Shown: piece after piece, positions 1 to 8,333 of the stretch
How positions within the stretch are numbered: position 1 is the stretch's first letter
Layout: each line of letters begins with the position of its first letter
Origin: Myroides marinus
Lineage (GTDB): Bacteria; Bacteroidota; Bacteroidia; Flavobacteriales; Flavobacteriaceae
Length of the DNA stretch: 64,000 nucleotides
Direction of reading: 5' to 3'
Assembly: GCF_900109075.1 (NCBI RefSeq)
Contig: NZ_FNYS01000002.1
Location: 248,001-312,000 of the forward strand
Translations under genes and position numbers: made by a program
The notes under the pieces: model-generated
Database searches by the model: none
Seen by the model: only the letters and a program-made list of their open reading frames with translations
Told to the model about the DNA's origin: nothing

Positions 1-330
1 TTTGCGCTTTCCACCTAATTCTAAGTCCCAAGATAACTCAGCCTCAAAACCATATCCCATCTGCATACGCTTCTGTTGATTGTCAAACCAACCAAAGCTC
101 AACTCTGGATCAGGAAACACCTTAGCAGCCTGTACCTCAGCTTCAGCAATATCTATATTATACTTAGCCGCAGCATATCCTAAATTGTTCATTGACATCT
201 TGTGCAGATACTCTGTAAATGTCAATGGTGTTTTACCTTCCACTGCTTCAGTATGAAGCTGGGCAAACCCAACTCCACTACAGAACACAGCTAATATTCC
301 TACTAGTATATATCTTTTAATAACATTCAT
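1..330 (-). CDS. TolC/CzcC-family outer membrane efflux protein (N-terminal part, runs off the window)
   Basis: The reverse strand reads from ATG at 330 to the window edge without a stop, giving the first 110 residues. A signal peptide ends near residue 22 (...GVGFA|Q). It is followed by the helical start typical of outer-membrane efflux factors, with repeated EA/AK helix residues and the phrase PDPELSFGW, which is common in CzcC/CusC proteins. It lies 8 bp downstream of the RND pump gene, so it is the third gene of an adaptor-pump-outer membrane channel operon. It would form the trimeric exit duct for metal ions. The C-terminal part is outside the window. Confidence 0.85.
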   Translation of the reverse strand, partial: MNVIKRYILVGILAVFCSGVGFAQLHTEAVEGKTPLTFTEYLHKMSMNNLGYAAAKYNIDIAEAEVQAAKVFPDPELSFGWFDNQQKRMQMGYGFEAELSWDLELGGKRK

Positions 331-338
331 ATCTTATA

Positions 339-3300
339 CTAATTTTCGTCCGTTTCACTCTTTACAAAATCGCTATCACTACCCCATTTGCGCTCTACCA
401 TATAATATAATGCAGGCAGTACAAATAGTGTAAGAACAGTAGCAAATAACAATCCATATACGATAACTGTTGCTAATGGTCTCTGTACATCCGATCCAAT
501 ACCCGTAGCTAATGAAGCAGGGAATAAACCTAATACCGCCACAGTAGCAGTCATTAATACAGGTCTAAATCTCTGTTCTGCTCCAGTTAATACAGCATCT
601 TTCAGTGCAGCCCCTTTACGTCGGAGATCATTGATATAGGAAATCATAATCACCCCATTCTGTATCGCAACTCCGAATAAGGCGATAAACCCTACAGCAG
701 AAGACACATTCAATGACATCCCTCTAATATTTAAGGCTAACATACCTCCGAATAACGCTAGCGGCACTACAATCATTAACAGTCCAGCTTGTCTAAATTG
801 TCCGAATGCTCCATAAAGCAATACAAACATCAAACACAATGTCAAAGGAACAATTACTGCCAAACGGCTATAAGCTCTATTCTGATTTTCGAACTGTCCA
901 CCCCATTCGATGTGGAACTTCTCGTGATCATATGTAATATTACTCTCTATCTTTTGGTGTGCTTCTTTTAATAGAGAAGCTAAGTCTCTATTACGCACAT
1001 TCAGTTTCACAGTTAAGTGACGTCTGTTCATCTCACGAGTGATTGTACTCTCTCCAGTACTCGTCTTCACATCAGCTACCTGAGATAGCGGAATCTTAGC
1101 ACCAGTACTTGACGTCAACATTAAGTTAGCAATCTTCTCAGGAGTATTTCTACTCTCCTCAGTATATCGAGCACTAATGTCATACACCTTATTACCAATA
1201 AATATCTGAGAAATAGCTTTACCTCCTATCGCTACTTCGATAAGTTCAGCTACATCAGACACATTCAGTCCATACTGCGCTATCTTGTCTCTATTAGCAT
1301 GTATCTGTAACTGTGGTAAAGGCGGCTCCTGATCTATCGCTAAGTCCACCGCACCATCTACTGTACGCAGTGTGCTTAACACCTCATTAGCAATACGTCT
1401 AGTCTCGTGGAAATCTTCACCATATACCTTCACTACTAATTCACTGTGAGCACCAGATATCTTATCCATAACCCCATCAATCATCGGCTGAGCAAATCCA
1501 ACTATAAATCCAGGTAAAGATTCATACTCCGCAGCCAACTCTTCGATTAAGTCATCTTTAGTCTTACCTCTTGGCCATTCCTTATAAGGCTTAATACCTA
1601 CAGAACATTCGAAGTGAGATGGTGTAAATGGGTCTGTTCCATCATCATTACGACCAGACTGTACCATGATATACGTTACCTCATCATACTTCATTGTTCT
1701 TGCACGTAGAGTATCACTCATTTCCTTTGACTTCTCTAATGAGATACCTGGAGGTAAGGTTACTTGAAGCCAGATAGATCCTTCATCTAGTGGGGGTAAG
1801 AAGTCCTTACCTACCTTCATTGTAAGCCCTACTGTTATAGCTAGCACCACAATAAGTGGTACGAATACCTGCTTAGGTTTATTAACTATCTTAATAATTC
1901 TATTGTGATATAAGTTAGTTAACTTCTCTAACCATTTATTGTGATATATCTTTCGTGGTTTTCTATACACAGCATACGCCAGACCAGGTATTAAGATAAG
2001 CGCTACTAATAAAGCTCCTAGTAATGCATACCCTACTGTAAAAGCCATCGGTGTAAACAACTTCTTCTCTACACGTTCAAAAGCGAATAATGGCAAATAA
2101 GCTGTGATAATAATGATCGTAGCGAAGAAGATAGGCTTAGCCACCTCTTTCGTACGTTGTGCAATACTTTTTTCTTTAAGTTCCTCTTCCGGATTATCCT
2201 CCCTCTTCTTCAGTATGGACTCCATCATTACGATAGCCCCATCCACAATAATACCGAAGTCAATAGCTCCTAACGAAAGTAAGTTTGCAGGAATATTAGT
2301 GAAGTGCATCATAATAAATGCAAACAACAGAGACACAGGAATTGTGATAGCTACTAAAAGTGCTCCTCTCCAACTACCTAAGAACACGATAAGCACTATA
2401 ACTACAAGGCTTATCCCTTCTATCAAGGTCATCGATACTGTATTCAATGTAGTATCTACTAGATCAGTACGATCTAAGAATGTATGTATCTTAACTCCCT
2501 CTGGCAACAAGCCATTATTTAGTTCATCTACATACTGATGTATTTTCTCTAATACTACAGACGGATTCTCGTGTTTTAACAACAGTACAATCCCTTCTAT
2601 ACTATCAGAATAATCTCTTTCTCTATCTGTAAATCCTAAAACACCTTTACGCTCTACATTACCATATTTTAAGCGACCAAGGTCATTTAAGAATACCGGA
2701 ATACCATCTTCAGCCTTTACTACGATCTTACCTAAATCCTCTAAGTCTTTGATCAGTCCGATACCTCTCACCACATACCCTAGATCACCTCTAGTCAGAA
2801 CACTACCTCCAGCATTTACGTTATTCTCTTCTATCGTCTCTGTCACATCGCTAAGAGACAATCCGTACTGTTCTAATTTATGTGGATCAAGTTCTATTTG
2901 AAACTGTGTAGTAATCCCTCCGAAGTTAGTCACCTCAGCTACCCCAGGTACCTGATTAAGCTTAGGGATAATCACGAAGTTCTGTAAGTCCGTTAACTCT
3001 CTAAGACTATATCCGTCTCCTTCGATAATATATCTATAAACCTCACCGATAGGCGATGTCAGTGGATCTAATTCTGGTACTGCATCATATGGAAGTTCCA
3101 CGTCATTCAGACGTTCTTGAATTCGTTGACGAGCGAAGTAGTCATCTACTCCATCAGCGAATACTATAGTGATCATAGACAGTCCGAATGTACTGTTGCT
3201 ACGCATCACGTGCATTCCTGGCATCCCATTAAGAGCACGCTCTATCGGAATAGTAATTTGTAATTCTATTTCTTCTGCTGCCAAACCTGGCACTTGCGTT

Positions 3301-3449
3301 ACTACCTGAGAAGTAACGTCTGCAATATCTGGATAAGCTTCTATCGATAATTGTTTCCAAGAATAATATCCAAATATACATAGCAAAGCAAACAACGCTG
3401 CTACAAGCCATCTTTTGTGAATAGCTGTATCTATTATACTTTTCTTCAT
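339..3449 (-). CDS. czcA: CzcA/CusA-family heavy-metal efflux RND transporter
   Basis: The 1036-residue inner-membrane proton/metal antiporter has the usual heavy-metal RND length. TM1 (about residues 13-32) is followed by a periplasmic porter domain, a TM bundle around 335-540, a second porter domain and a second TM bundle near 870-1025. The TM4 signature DFGIIVDGAIVMMES starts at D397. The DFGxxxDGA pattern is that of Co/Zn/Cd-type pumps (HME1-like) rather than the Cu/Ag type. The gene sits 17 bp after the membrane-fusion gene and 8 bp before the outer-membrane factor, so the three are co-transcribed. Exact metal specificity is inference. Confidence 0.92.
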   Translation of the reverse strand: MKKSIIDTAIHKRWLVAALFALLCIFGYYSWKQLSIEAYPDIADVTSQVVTQVPGLAAEEIELQITIPIERALNGMPGMHVMRSNSTFGLSMITIVFADGVDDYFARQRIQERLNDVELPYDAVPELDPLTSPIGEVYRYIIEGDGYSLRELTDLQNFVIIPKLNQVPGVAEVTNFGGITTQFQIELDPHKLEQYGLSLSDVTETIEENNVNAGGSVLTRGDLGYVVRGIGLIKDLEDLGKIVVKAEDGIPVFLNDLGRLKYGNVERKGVLGFTDRERDYSDSIEGIVLLLKHENPSVVLEKIHQYVDELNNGLLPEGVKIHTFLDRTDLVDTTLNTVSMTLIEGISLVVIVLIVFLGSWRGALLVAITIPVSLLFAFIMMHFTNIPANLLSLGAIDFGIIVDGAIVMMESILKKREDNPEEELKEKSIAQRTKEVAKPIFFATIIIITAYLPLFAFERVEKKLFTPMAFTVGYALLGALLVALILIPGLAYAVYRKPRKIYHNKWLEKLTNLYHNRIIKIVNKPKQVFVPLIVVLAITVGLTMKVGKDFLPPLDEGSIWLQVTLPPGISLEKSKEMSDTLRARTMKYDEVTYIMVQSGRNDDGTDPFTPSHFECSVGIKPYKEWPRGKTKDDLIEELAAEYESLPGFIVGFAQPMIDGVMDKISGAHSELVVKVYGEDFHETRRIANEVLSTLRTVDGAVDLAIDQEPPLPQLQIHANRDKIAQYGLNVSDVAELIEVAIGGKAISQIFIGNKVYDISARYTEESRNTPEKIANLMLTSSTGAKIPLSQVADVKTSTGESTITREMNRRHLTVKLNVRNRDLASLLKEAHQKIESNITYDHEKFHIEWGGQFENQNRAYSRLAVIVPLTLCLMFVLLYGAFGQFRQAGLLMIVVPLALFGGMLALNIRGMSLNVSSAVGFIALFGVAIQNGVIMISYINDLRRKGAALKDAVLTGAEQRFRPVLMTATVAVLGLFPASLATGIGSDVQRPLATVIVYGLLFATVLTLFVLPALYYMVERKWGSDSDFVKSETDEN

Positions 3450-3466
3450 TGTACTGTTGTTTATTA

Positions 3467-4585
3467 TTAAAGACCTTGTGGTAAGTAAATACCACCTTCG
3501 CTCACTACCTCATCGTTTCTATCTAATCCAGACAAGATCACTGTCTTCTCACCAGACACACCACCTATCACTACACTTTTCTTTTTATACTTGTGATCTC
3601 CAGCTTTGACGAATACGAATGAACTATCCTCACCTTGTAATACGGCACGTGAAGGAATAAGGATTACCTGCTGTGGTTGGTCTATAAAACGAACATTCAC
3701 ATACATACCTGGCTTTAATATTCTCTTCTCATTATCTACTTCTATCAGTACATCTATACTTCTCGTTTCTTCATCCACGATCTCGTTGATATGATAGATA
3801 GTACCCGTTAATGGTGCATCTGGATATGCAGCCAACTCTACCTGTACTTTGTTTAACTTCTCTAAGTGTTGGATATCTTTCTCTTTAATCTTACCTACAA
3901 TCCAAATCTTACCTAGAGATGCAATCTTAATCACTGGTTCAGCCTCATCACTGATAAACTGTCCTATCACTAAGTTATTCTCTAACACCTCTCCAGCTAT
4001 CGGAGAACGCACTGTTAATGCTTGTCCTAACACTAGAGACTTCGCATCTACACTATATATTTTAAGAGCTGCTACAGCATTGTCATAAGCTGCTTTCGCG
4101 ATAGAATATTCAGTTTGTGATTCTTCAAACTCTTGTCTAACTCCCACTCCATTATTAAGCAAGTCTTCTTGACGCTTAAGATTTAGAGCCGCTTGTTTAA
4201 ACTCTTGTTTTGAATCAAAATATCCTTTTTGAGCTTCAAAGTAATCTGGCGAAGACACCTCAAATAATGGTGTATTTTCACTTACTTTTTGCCCTAATTT
4301 CACAAATGATTTTACTATTCTCCCAGAGAATGGTGATGCTATTTCGGCATAATGGTTGGGAATAGCTTTCACTACCCCAGCAGTAACTAGGTCAAACGTA
4401 AAGTCTTCTTCAGACACTTTACTCGTTTTTATTCTGTCCTTAAGATTAGAGTTTTCAGTCAAGGTTACCACGTGGTTCTCTATTGTGAACTGTGCACTAT
4501 CTGTAGATTGTTCTTTCTTATCAGAACAAAAGCTTAATAATACGCTAACTCCTAAAATACCTGCTAGTTTTAATGTCTTAGCCAT
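3467..4585 (-). CDS. czcB: CzcB/CusB-family efflux RND periplasmic adaptor lipoprotein
   Basis: This 372-residue membrane-fusion protein has a lipoprotein signal peptide with a lipobox ending at C20 (LLSFC). The order is beta-barrel/lipoyl N half (SPFSGRIVKSFVKLGQKVSENTPLFEV), a helical hairpin around 125-170 (SKQEFKQAALNLKRQED region), a second lipoyl half (VRSPIAGEVLENNLVIGQFI), then beta-barrel and membrane-proximal domains ending in GIYLPQGL. It couples the inner-membrane pump to the outer-membrane channel. It is first in the three-gene operon. No well-matched -7 element was found upstream, so the promoter is unassigned. Confidence 0.9.
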   Translation of the reverse strand: MAKTLKLAGILGVSVLLSFCSDKKEQSTDSAQFTIENHVVTLTENSNLKDRIKTSKVSEEDFTFDLVTAGVVKAIPNHYAEIASPFSGRIVKSFVKLGQKVSENTPLFEVSSPDYFEAQKGYFDSKQEFKQAALNLKRQEDLLNNGVGVRQEFEESQTEYSIAKAAYDNAVAALKIYSVDAKSLVLGQALTVRSPIAGEVLENNLVIGQFISDEAEPVIKIASLGKIWIVGKIKEKDIQHLEKLNKVQVELAAYPDAPLTGTIYHINEIVDEETRSIDVLIEVDNEKRILKPGMYVNVRFIDQPQQVILIPSRAVLQGEDSSFVFVKAGDHKYKKKSVVIGGVSGEKTVILSGLDRNDEVVSEGGIYLPQGL

Positions 4586-4797
4586 TATGTATGTTTTTTT
4601 ATTACTAATTCTTATTGCTTTATAAAGAGCTTTAACCTAATTCTCTTTAAAGTTACCTATTTTTATAATCATTATTAACTATTATTCAATGATTTAATAT
4701 AAAAATATTATCCCTCTGCTGTCAAGTCGCATCTCCAACGAAGTTTTCGCATTTGATATTTATATAATTTATGTTAAGTGATATTACAATAACCGTG

Positions 4798-6195
4798 CTA
4801 CGATAAGTTAAAGAAGTTAGCAGCTAGACTAAAATATATCAGTAACCCAGAAATATCTACTATCGTAGTGATCGCTGGACTCGCTGCCACTGCAGGATCG
4901 CCTCCGAATCTGCGTACTAGTATCGGCAATATAGCTCCGATAATAGTAGATGAAATTACTTGTAGTGATAAAGCTAGTGCGATCACACCTCCTATAGATA
5001 CTAACGAATATGCTGCTGGTATATCAGTCTCCCAACTCAAGAACACTACCTTAGCGAATGCTAGTACACCTAGACATATCGAAAGCATTAAGGCAATACG
5101 TGTCTCTTTCCACAACACCTTTATCCAAGACTTCATCGTGATCTGTCCTAGGGCTAATGCTCTTATCACTACTGTAGCCGACTGGCTACCTGCATTACCT
5201 CCAGTATCCGCTACCATAGGCATATATAAGGCTAGTATCATCATTTGAGCTAACGCCCCTTCATAACTGTGAATAATCAGTCCTGATATAATACCTACTA
5301 TAGCTAAAGTCACTAACCAGAATACTCTCTTCTTAAAGTGACCGAATATAGATGTCTCATTATAATCTAGTTCCTCATTATTGCTAAGTATTCCCATGAA
5401 GCGCTCCATATCTTCTGTATGTTCTGCCTGTATCACATCTAGTGCTTCATCGTGTGTCACGATACCTACTAATTGATTCTTATCGTTTAGTATTGGCAAG
5501 GCTACTAATTGGTACTTATCTATCTTTTTAGCTACAGACTCACTCGTATCCTCTAGATAACCGAATACAAACTCTGTGTGTAACTCATCCTCCACTAATA
5601 CATCTGGCTCTGCTATGATCAAATCCTTTAATGTGATAAAGCCCACTAGGGTCTTATCGCTATTCACCACATACACATAATAGATTGTCTTCTTAGAAGG
5701 TGAATCCTTACGCACCTGCTGTATTGCCTCAAAACAAGTCATATCTTTAGACACAGTAGCGAAGTCTGTAATCATAATCCCTCCTGCTGTATCTGCCGGG
5801 TAAGAACTCAGTGACAACACATTCTCTCTAACAGGTTTACTTAGATAGGGTAACAAATCTACTTGCTCCTGCTGAGTCATCAGTTGAAACAAATCTGCTC
5901 TCGCATCTGATGGCATTTCTTCGAATATCTTAGAGAACAGCTTCTTACTCACCCTCTGAAAGAAACTCAACTGCTTAACTAATGGAAACTCTGCAAAGAT
6001 CTCTCCTTGCTCCTCATGTGTAAACTCGTTAAAGATTACTACCAAATCATCATTCTCCACTAGACTCAGCACCTCACTAACATCTATGATAGGCATCTTC
6101 TTTATCACAGGCATTACCATCGTTATCTTCTCCATACTGTTCATATCGCTTGCTATCTTCTGTAGATTTTTTAAATCTCTATTATGCATTTTCAT
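4798..6195 (-). CDS. mgtE: Magnesium transporter MgtE
   Basis: The 465-residue protein has the MgtE order: cytoplasmic N domain (about 1-140), two CBS domains (about 145-270, with DEALDVIQ at the end), then five TM helices from about 290. Conserved pore elements are present: DTGGNAGSQSATV in the TM2 region and SPAITTIVDISG in the last helix, whose Asp matches the pore Asp of Thermus MgtE. It imports Mg2+ and is gated by Mg2+ binding to the N/CBS domains. It follows mgtC by 19 bp and is probably co-transcribed. Two possible ATGs lie two codons apart (6195 and 6189). Confidence 0.93.
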   Translation of the reverse strand: MKMHNRDLKNLQKIASDMNSMEKITMVMPVIKKMPIIDVSEVLSLVENDDLVVIFNEFTHEEQGEIFAEFPLVKQLSFFQRVSKKLFSKIFEEMPSDARADLFQLMTQQEQVDLLPYLSKPVRENVLSLSSYPADTAGGIMITDFATVSKDMTCFEAIQQVRKDSPSKKTIYYVYVVNSDKTLVGFITLKDLIIAEPDVLVEDELHTEFVFGYLEDTSESVAKKIDKYQLVALPILNDKNQLVGIVTHDEALDVIQAEHTEDMERFMGILSNNEELDYNETSIFGHFKKRVFWLVTLAIVGIISGLIIHSYEGALAQMMILALYMPMVADTGGNAGSQSATVVIRALALGQITMKSWIKVLWKETRIALMLSICLGVLAFAKVVFLSWETDIPAAYSLVSIGGVIALALSLQVISSTIIGAILPILVRRFGGDPAVAASPAITTIVDISGLLIYFSLAANFFNLS

Positions 6196-6214
6196 ATTCC
6201 CTGAGTTTTAAAGA

Positions 6215-6910
6215 TTAATAAGAGGTAAGTTCCCATGTTACTTCTGATACTCCATACTCTAGAGATACCTTACTTGTGATCTGTTCTAATATGTCATCCT
6301 TCTTTCCGATAGCTAGTATCTCAAACTTTAAGTAAGAGAAAGCTGGATTCCCATTATCTGTACTTTTTAAAGAACGTAGTTGTAACTCTTTTTGCGAACG
6401 CAAGTTTTCTAACACCATTACTCTGATGTGATTCTCTACCTGCTCCTTACACCCTACAATAATCTCGTAGTGAGCCTCTGCCGAATCTGTCTCTGTCTCA
6501 AAAGAAAGTTTATTAATGATAGATCCTAAAGGTCTTAGTGATAAGTGAGCCGTTAGGATAAGCACTGTCATCACTATCGCTTCCATCCATAATCCTACTG
6601 CACACATAGACCCTACTGATGCCGAACACCATATCGTAGCAGCTGTATTTAGTCCACGGATACTAAATCCGTCTTTCATAATCACCCCTGCACCTAAAAA
6701 ACCTATACCGCTCACTACATAAGAGGCTACTCTACCGATAGCCGCATCTCCTATAGTATGAGCCATAAGCACAAAGCCTGCTGCACCTATACATACAAGT
6801 GTATTCGTTCTCAGTCCTGCACTCTTTTGTCTTACTTGTCTCTCTGCCCCGATTAGCGCTCCTAAAACGAAAGCAAGAACTAATCTTCCTATAAATACTG
6901 AAATTAACAT
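6215..6910 (-). CDS. mgtC: MgtC/SapB family membrane protein
   Basis: The 231-residue protein has an N-terminal MgtC membrane domain with the signature GALIGAERQVRQKSAGLRT, about five hydrophobic helices to residue ~130, and a soluble C-terminal part (about 140-231) consistent with the ACT-like domain of longer MgtC proteins. In other bacteria MgtC supports growth in low Mg2+ and modulates F-ATPase. Here its immediate coupling to mgtE suggests a role in magnesium homeostasis. A candidate promoter lies 120 bp upstream, and the long leader holds a hairpin that overlaps no gene. Confidence 0.9.
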   Translation of the reverse strand: MLISVFIGRLVLAFVLGALIGAERQVRQKSAGLRTNTLVCIGAAGFVLMAHTIGDAAIGRVASYVVSGIGFLGAGVIMKDGFSIRGLNTAATIWCSASVGSMCAVGLWMEAIVMTVLILTAHLSLRPLGSIINKLSFETETDSAEAHYEIIVGCKEQVENHIRVMVLENLRSQKELQLRSLKSTDNGNPAFSYLKFEILAIGKKDDILEQITSKVSLEYGVSEVTWELTSY

Positions 6911-6927
6911 GATAACTATTTTTTGCT

Positions 6928-6965
6928 CTTTCTGAGCTACATCGTTAACGTGTATATTCAGAAAG
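6928..6965 (-). promoter_or_regulatory. Extended hairpin in the mgtC-mgtE leader
   Basis: Seen directly: 8-bp arms CTTTCTGA / TCAGAAAG (6928-6935 and 6958-6965), then inner arms TACA / TGTA, then a palindromic CGTTAACG at the tip. The hairpin ends 18 bases before the mgtC start codon. It could affect ribosome access or act as an Mg2+-responsive leader, by analogy with other mgt leaders. That function is inference. Confidence 0.45.
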
Positions 6966-7030
6966 AAGGTTTAACATTCTAGTTTAACTAATCTGGATTC
7001 TGTTTCCATCTCTTAATTTTTTTGACTTGG

Positions 7031-7038
7031 CAAAAGTA
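7031..7038 (-). promoter_or_regulatory. Candidate -7 element (TACTTTTG) for mgtC-mgtE
   Basis: The reverse strand reads TACTTTTG, a full match to the Bacteroidota TAnnTTTG element, 120 bp upstream of mgtC. No clear -33 TTG was found at the usual spacing. It would give a leader of about 110 nt that contains the hairpin at 6928-6965. Confidence 0.45.
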
Positions 7039-7225
7039 CCTATAACCTCTTCTGAAGGCTATTAGAAAGCTTTTAGAAAAAAATTAGAATCCTATTAGAA
7101 TAGTCACATATAGTGTTCCAAAAACGATATAATCATCACCTAACACGAAAAAATATTCTATAACTTAGCTACTATCTAACTTCCCAATCATAAAAGATTT
7201 CATTCTCTCACCCTACTTCTATAGG

Positions 7226-7327
7226 AGATCGTTTGGGTACGAGTTTAGTACGGTTTTGAAAACAGCCTTCTATCCCAAGTAAACACAGGAAATTACCGAA
7301 CACTATCCAAACAAATCAAAAATAAAA
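7226..7327 (+). repeat. Dispersed non-coding element, copy A
   Basis: This stretch aligns without gaps over 102 positions to the reverse complement of 56081-56182. I count about 83 identities by hand. Shared blocks include GTTTGGGTACG, TTTTGAAAACAGCC, CCCAAGTAAA and ACAAATCAAAA. Arms GTTTGG (7231-7236) and CCGAAC (7296-7301) can pair with one G-U wobble, where copy B pairs perfectly. Weaker similarity (ACCAAAAAG, AAATGAGG.CAAAA) continues to about 7427. Its function is unknown. Confidence 0.7.
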
Positions 7328-7482
7328 TTTCATTAAAAACTGATATTCAATTAGTTAAAATAAAAAACCTCTTTCAAATTAGGGCAAAAAAACCATCTGA
7401 AACCAAAAAGACCAAATGAGGGCAAAACAATCAAGGGATATAAATTACGAATGAGAAACATTCTGCTTCTTTATGATATAAA

Positions 7483-7541
7483 GGGTGTATACCAATGTAG
7501 AGATAGATTATCATCTATGTCACCTACTTTAAGGTATACCC
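7483..7541. other. Nested hairpin, candidate structured RNA
   Basis: Three concentric inverted repeats are visible. The outer arms are GGG(TG)TATACC (7483-7493) and GGTATACCC (7533-7541). The middle arms are GTAG (7497-7500) and CTAC (7524-7527). The inner arms are ATAGAT and ATCTAT (7503-7508 and 7513-7518) around the loop TATC. The strand is undetermined and there is no gene on either side. Confidence 0.4.
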
Positions 7542-7560
7542 AGAGTAAACAGCCAAAACT

Positions 7561-7587
7561 AAAAAAGCACCCCATAATGGAGTGCTT
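7561..7587 (-). terminator. Orphan terminator-like hairpin (minus-strand U-tract)
   Basis: AAGCAC ... GTGCTT arms flank a CC(A/T)-rich inner stem, and on the minus strand six T follow. The next minus-strand gene already has its own terminator at 7719-7755. This one would therefore end a separate minus-strand transcript starting between about 7590 and 7715, or catch read-through. Confidence 0.5.
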
Positions 7588-7718
7588 CTCTATATAATCA
7601 ATGCCTTACTATAAAGTGATAGTAAACACAGTTACATTGTACATATTAAGAATCTAATATCATCAAAGTACTTACTCTAAAGAATGACTTACTAAAAACA
7701 ATTCAGATATGTCCAAAC

Positions 7719-7755
7719 AAAAAAGGAAGCTACTTAATTGAGTAACTTCCTTTTT
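7719..7755 (-). terminator. Terminator of the glycine-rich protein gene
   Basis: Arms GGAAGCTACT (7725-7734) and AGTAACTTCC (7741-7750) pair with one mismatch. A T-tract follows on either strand. It lies 37 bp after the stop codon of the minus-strand gene. Confidence 0.7.
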
Positions 7756-7791
7756 AATATTTCTTATAAGATACTTAGATATGATTCTATC

Positions 7792-8211
7792 TTAATTAAA
7801 CACATCTTCGTCTGGATTATAACGCTTAAACTTGTGTTTTCCTCCACCACCGCCACCACCAGTGCTTCCGCCGCCTCCGCCGCCAGAACCTGGATTTATA
7901 ACATTAGGATATTCTCCATCACTTCCTGGTAAATCAGCACATCTGAATGGAGTTGGTCCAGAAGCAGGAACACTTTTATATCCAATAATTTCTCCTCCAT
8001 TGTTTTGAACATAACGTCTCGCACATTCTTCTCCATTAATTTCAATAATAGAACCATTAGATGTCTTAACAACAACTACAACAATATAGTTGTTTTGAAC
8101 CAAGAAAGAAGCTTCTACTTTCGTAAAACTAGCTTCATTCTCTAAAGTTGAGGCATTAACTCCCCCAATAAAAGCGGTAAAAACCACACCTAGAATTAAT
8201 AATTTTTTCAT
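7792..8211 (-). CDS. Small secreted glycine-rich protein, unknown function
   Basis: The 139-residue protein is not one I recognise. A signal peptide (about residues 1-20, ending GGVNA) is followed by a short mature part with a run of five valines (VVVVV) and two cysteines (ECARRY and FRCADLP) that could form a disulfide. A glycine tract at about 108-124 (two Gly runs split by a Ser-Thr) precedes a basic then acidic tail, KHKFKRYNPDEDVFN. The gene is monocistronic with a good terminator. Its layout resembles small exported, possibly modified or surface-bound polypeptides, but nothing in the sequence assigns a role. Confidence 0.7.
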   Translation of the reverse strand: MKKLLILGVVFTAFIGGVNASTLENEASFTKVEASFLVQNNYIVVVVVKTSNGSIIEINGEECARRYVQNNGGEIIGYKSVPASGPTPFRCADLPGSDGEYPNVINPGSGGGGGGSTGGGGGGGKHKFKRYNPDEDVFN

Positions 8212-8333
8212 GATTTAAAAATAGTTAATTGGTTAATTACAAACAATATATGATTTTAAATCAAAAAAACAAAATATAATTATTTATAAATAACTCAACA
8301 ATACAATTAAATACATAATACGTCTTACATACT

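Larger units (their letters stand above)
6911..7791. other. 880-bp gene-free region between mgtC and the glycine-rich protein gene
   Basis: No convincing reading frame lies here on either strand. The region holds, in order, the mgtC leader and promoter, one copy of a dispersed ~102-bp element (7226-7327), a nested hairpin (7483-7541), an orphan terminator-like hairpin (7561-7587) and the terminator of the next gene (7719-7755). Confidence 0.7.

Noticed and set aside
6911..7038. M-box riboswitch before mgtC
   Set aside because: The leader is too short and shows none of the M-box conserved blocks. Only the simple extended hairpin is supported.
7551..7560. AGCCAAAAC motif also seen near 56229
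   Set aside because: It is short and in an orientation inconsistent with the larger repeat. Likely chance in AT-rich sequence.
7738..7932. Plus-strand frame opposite the glycine-rich protein gene
   Set aside because: It is an antisense shadow of the Gly codons and terminator with no family features.
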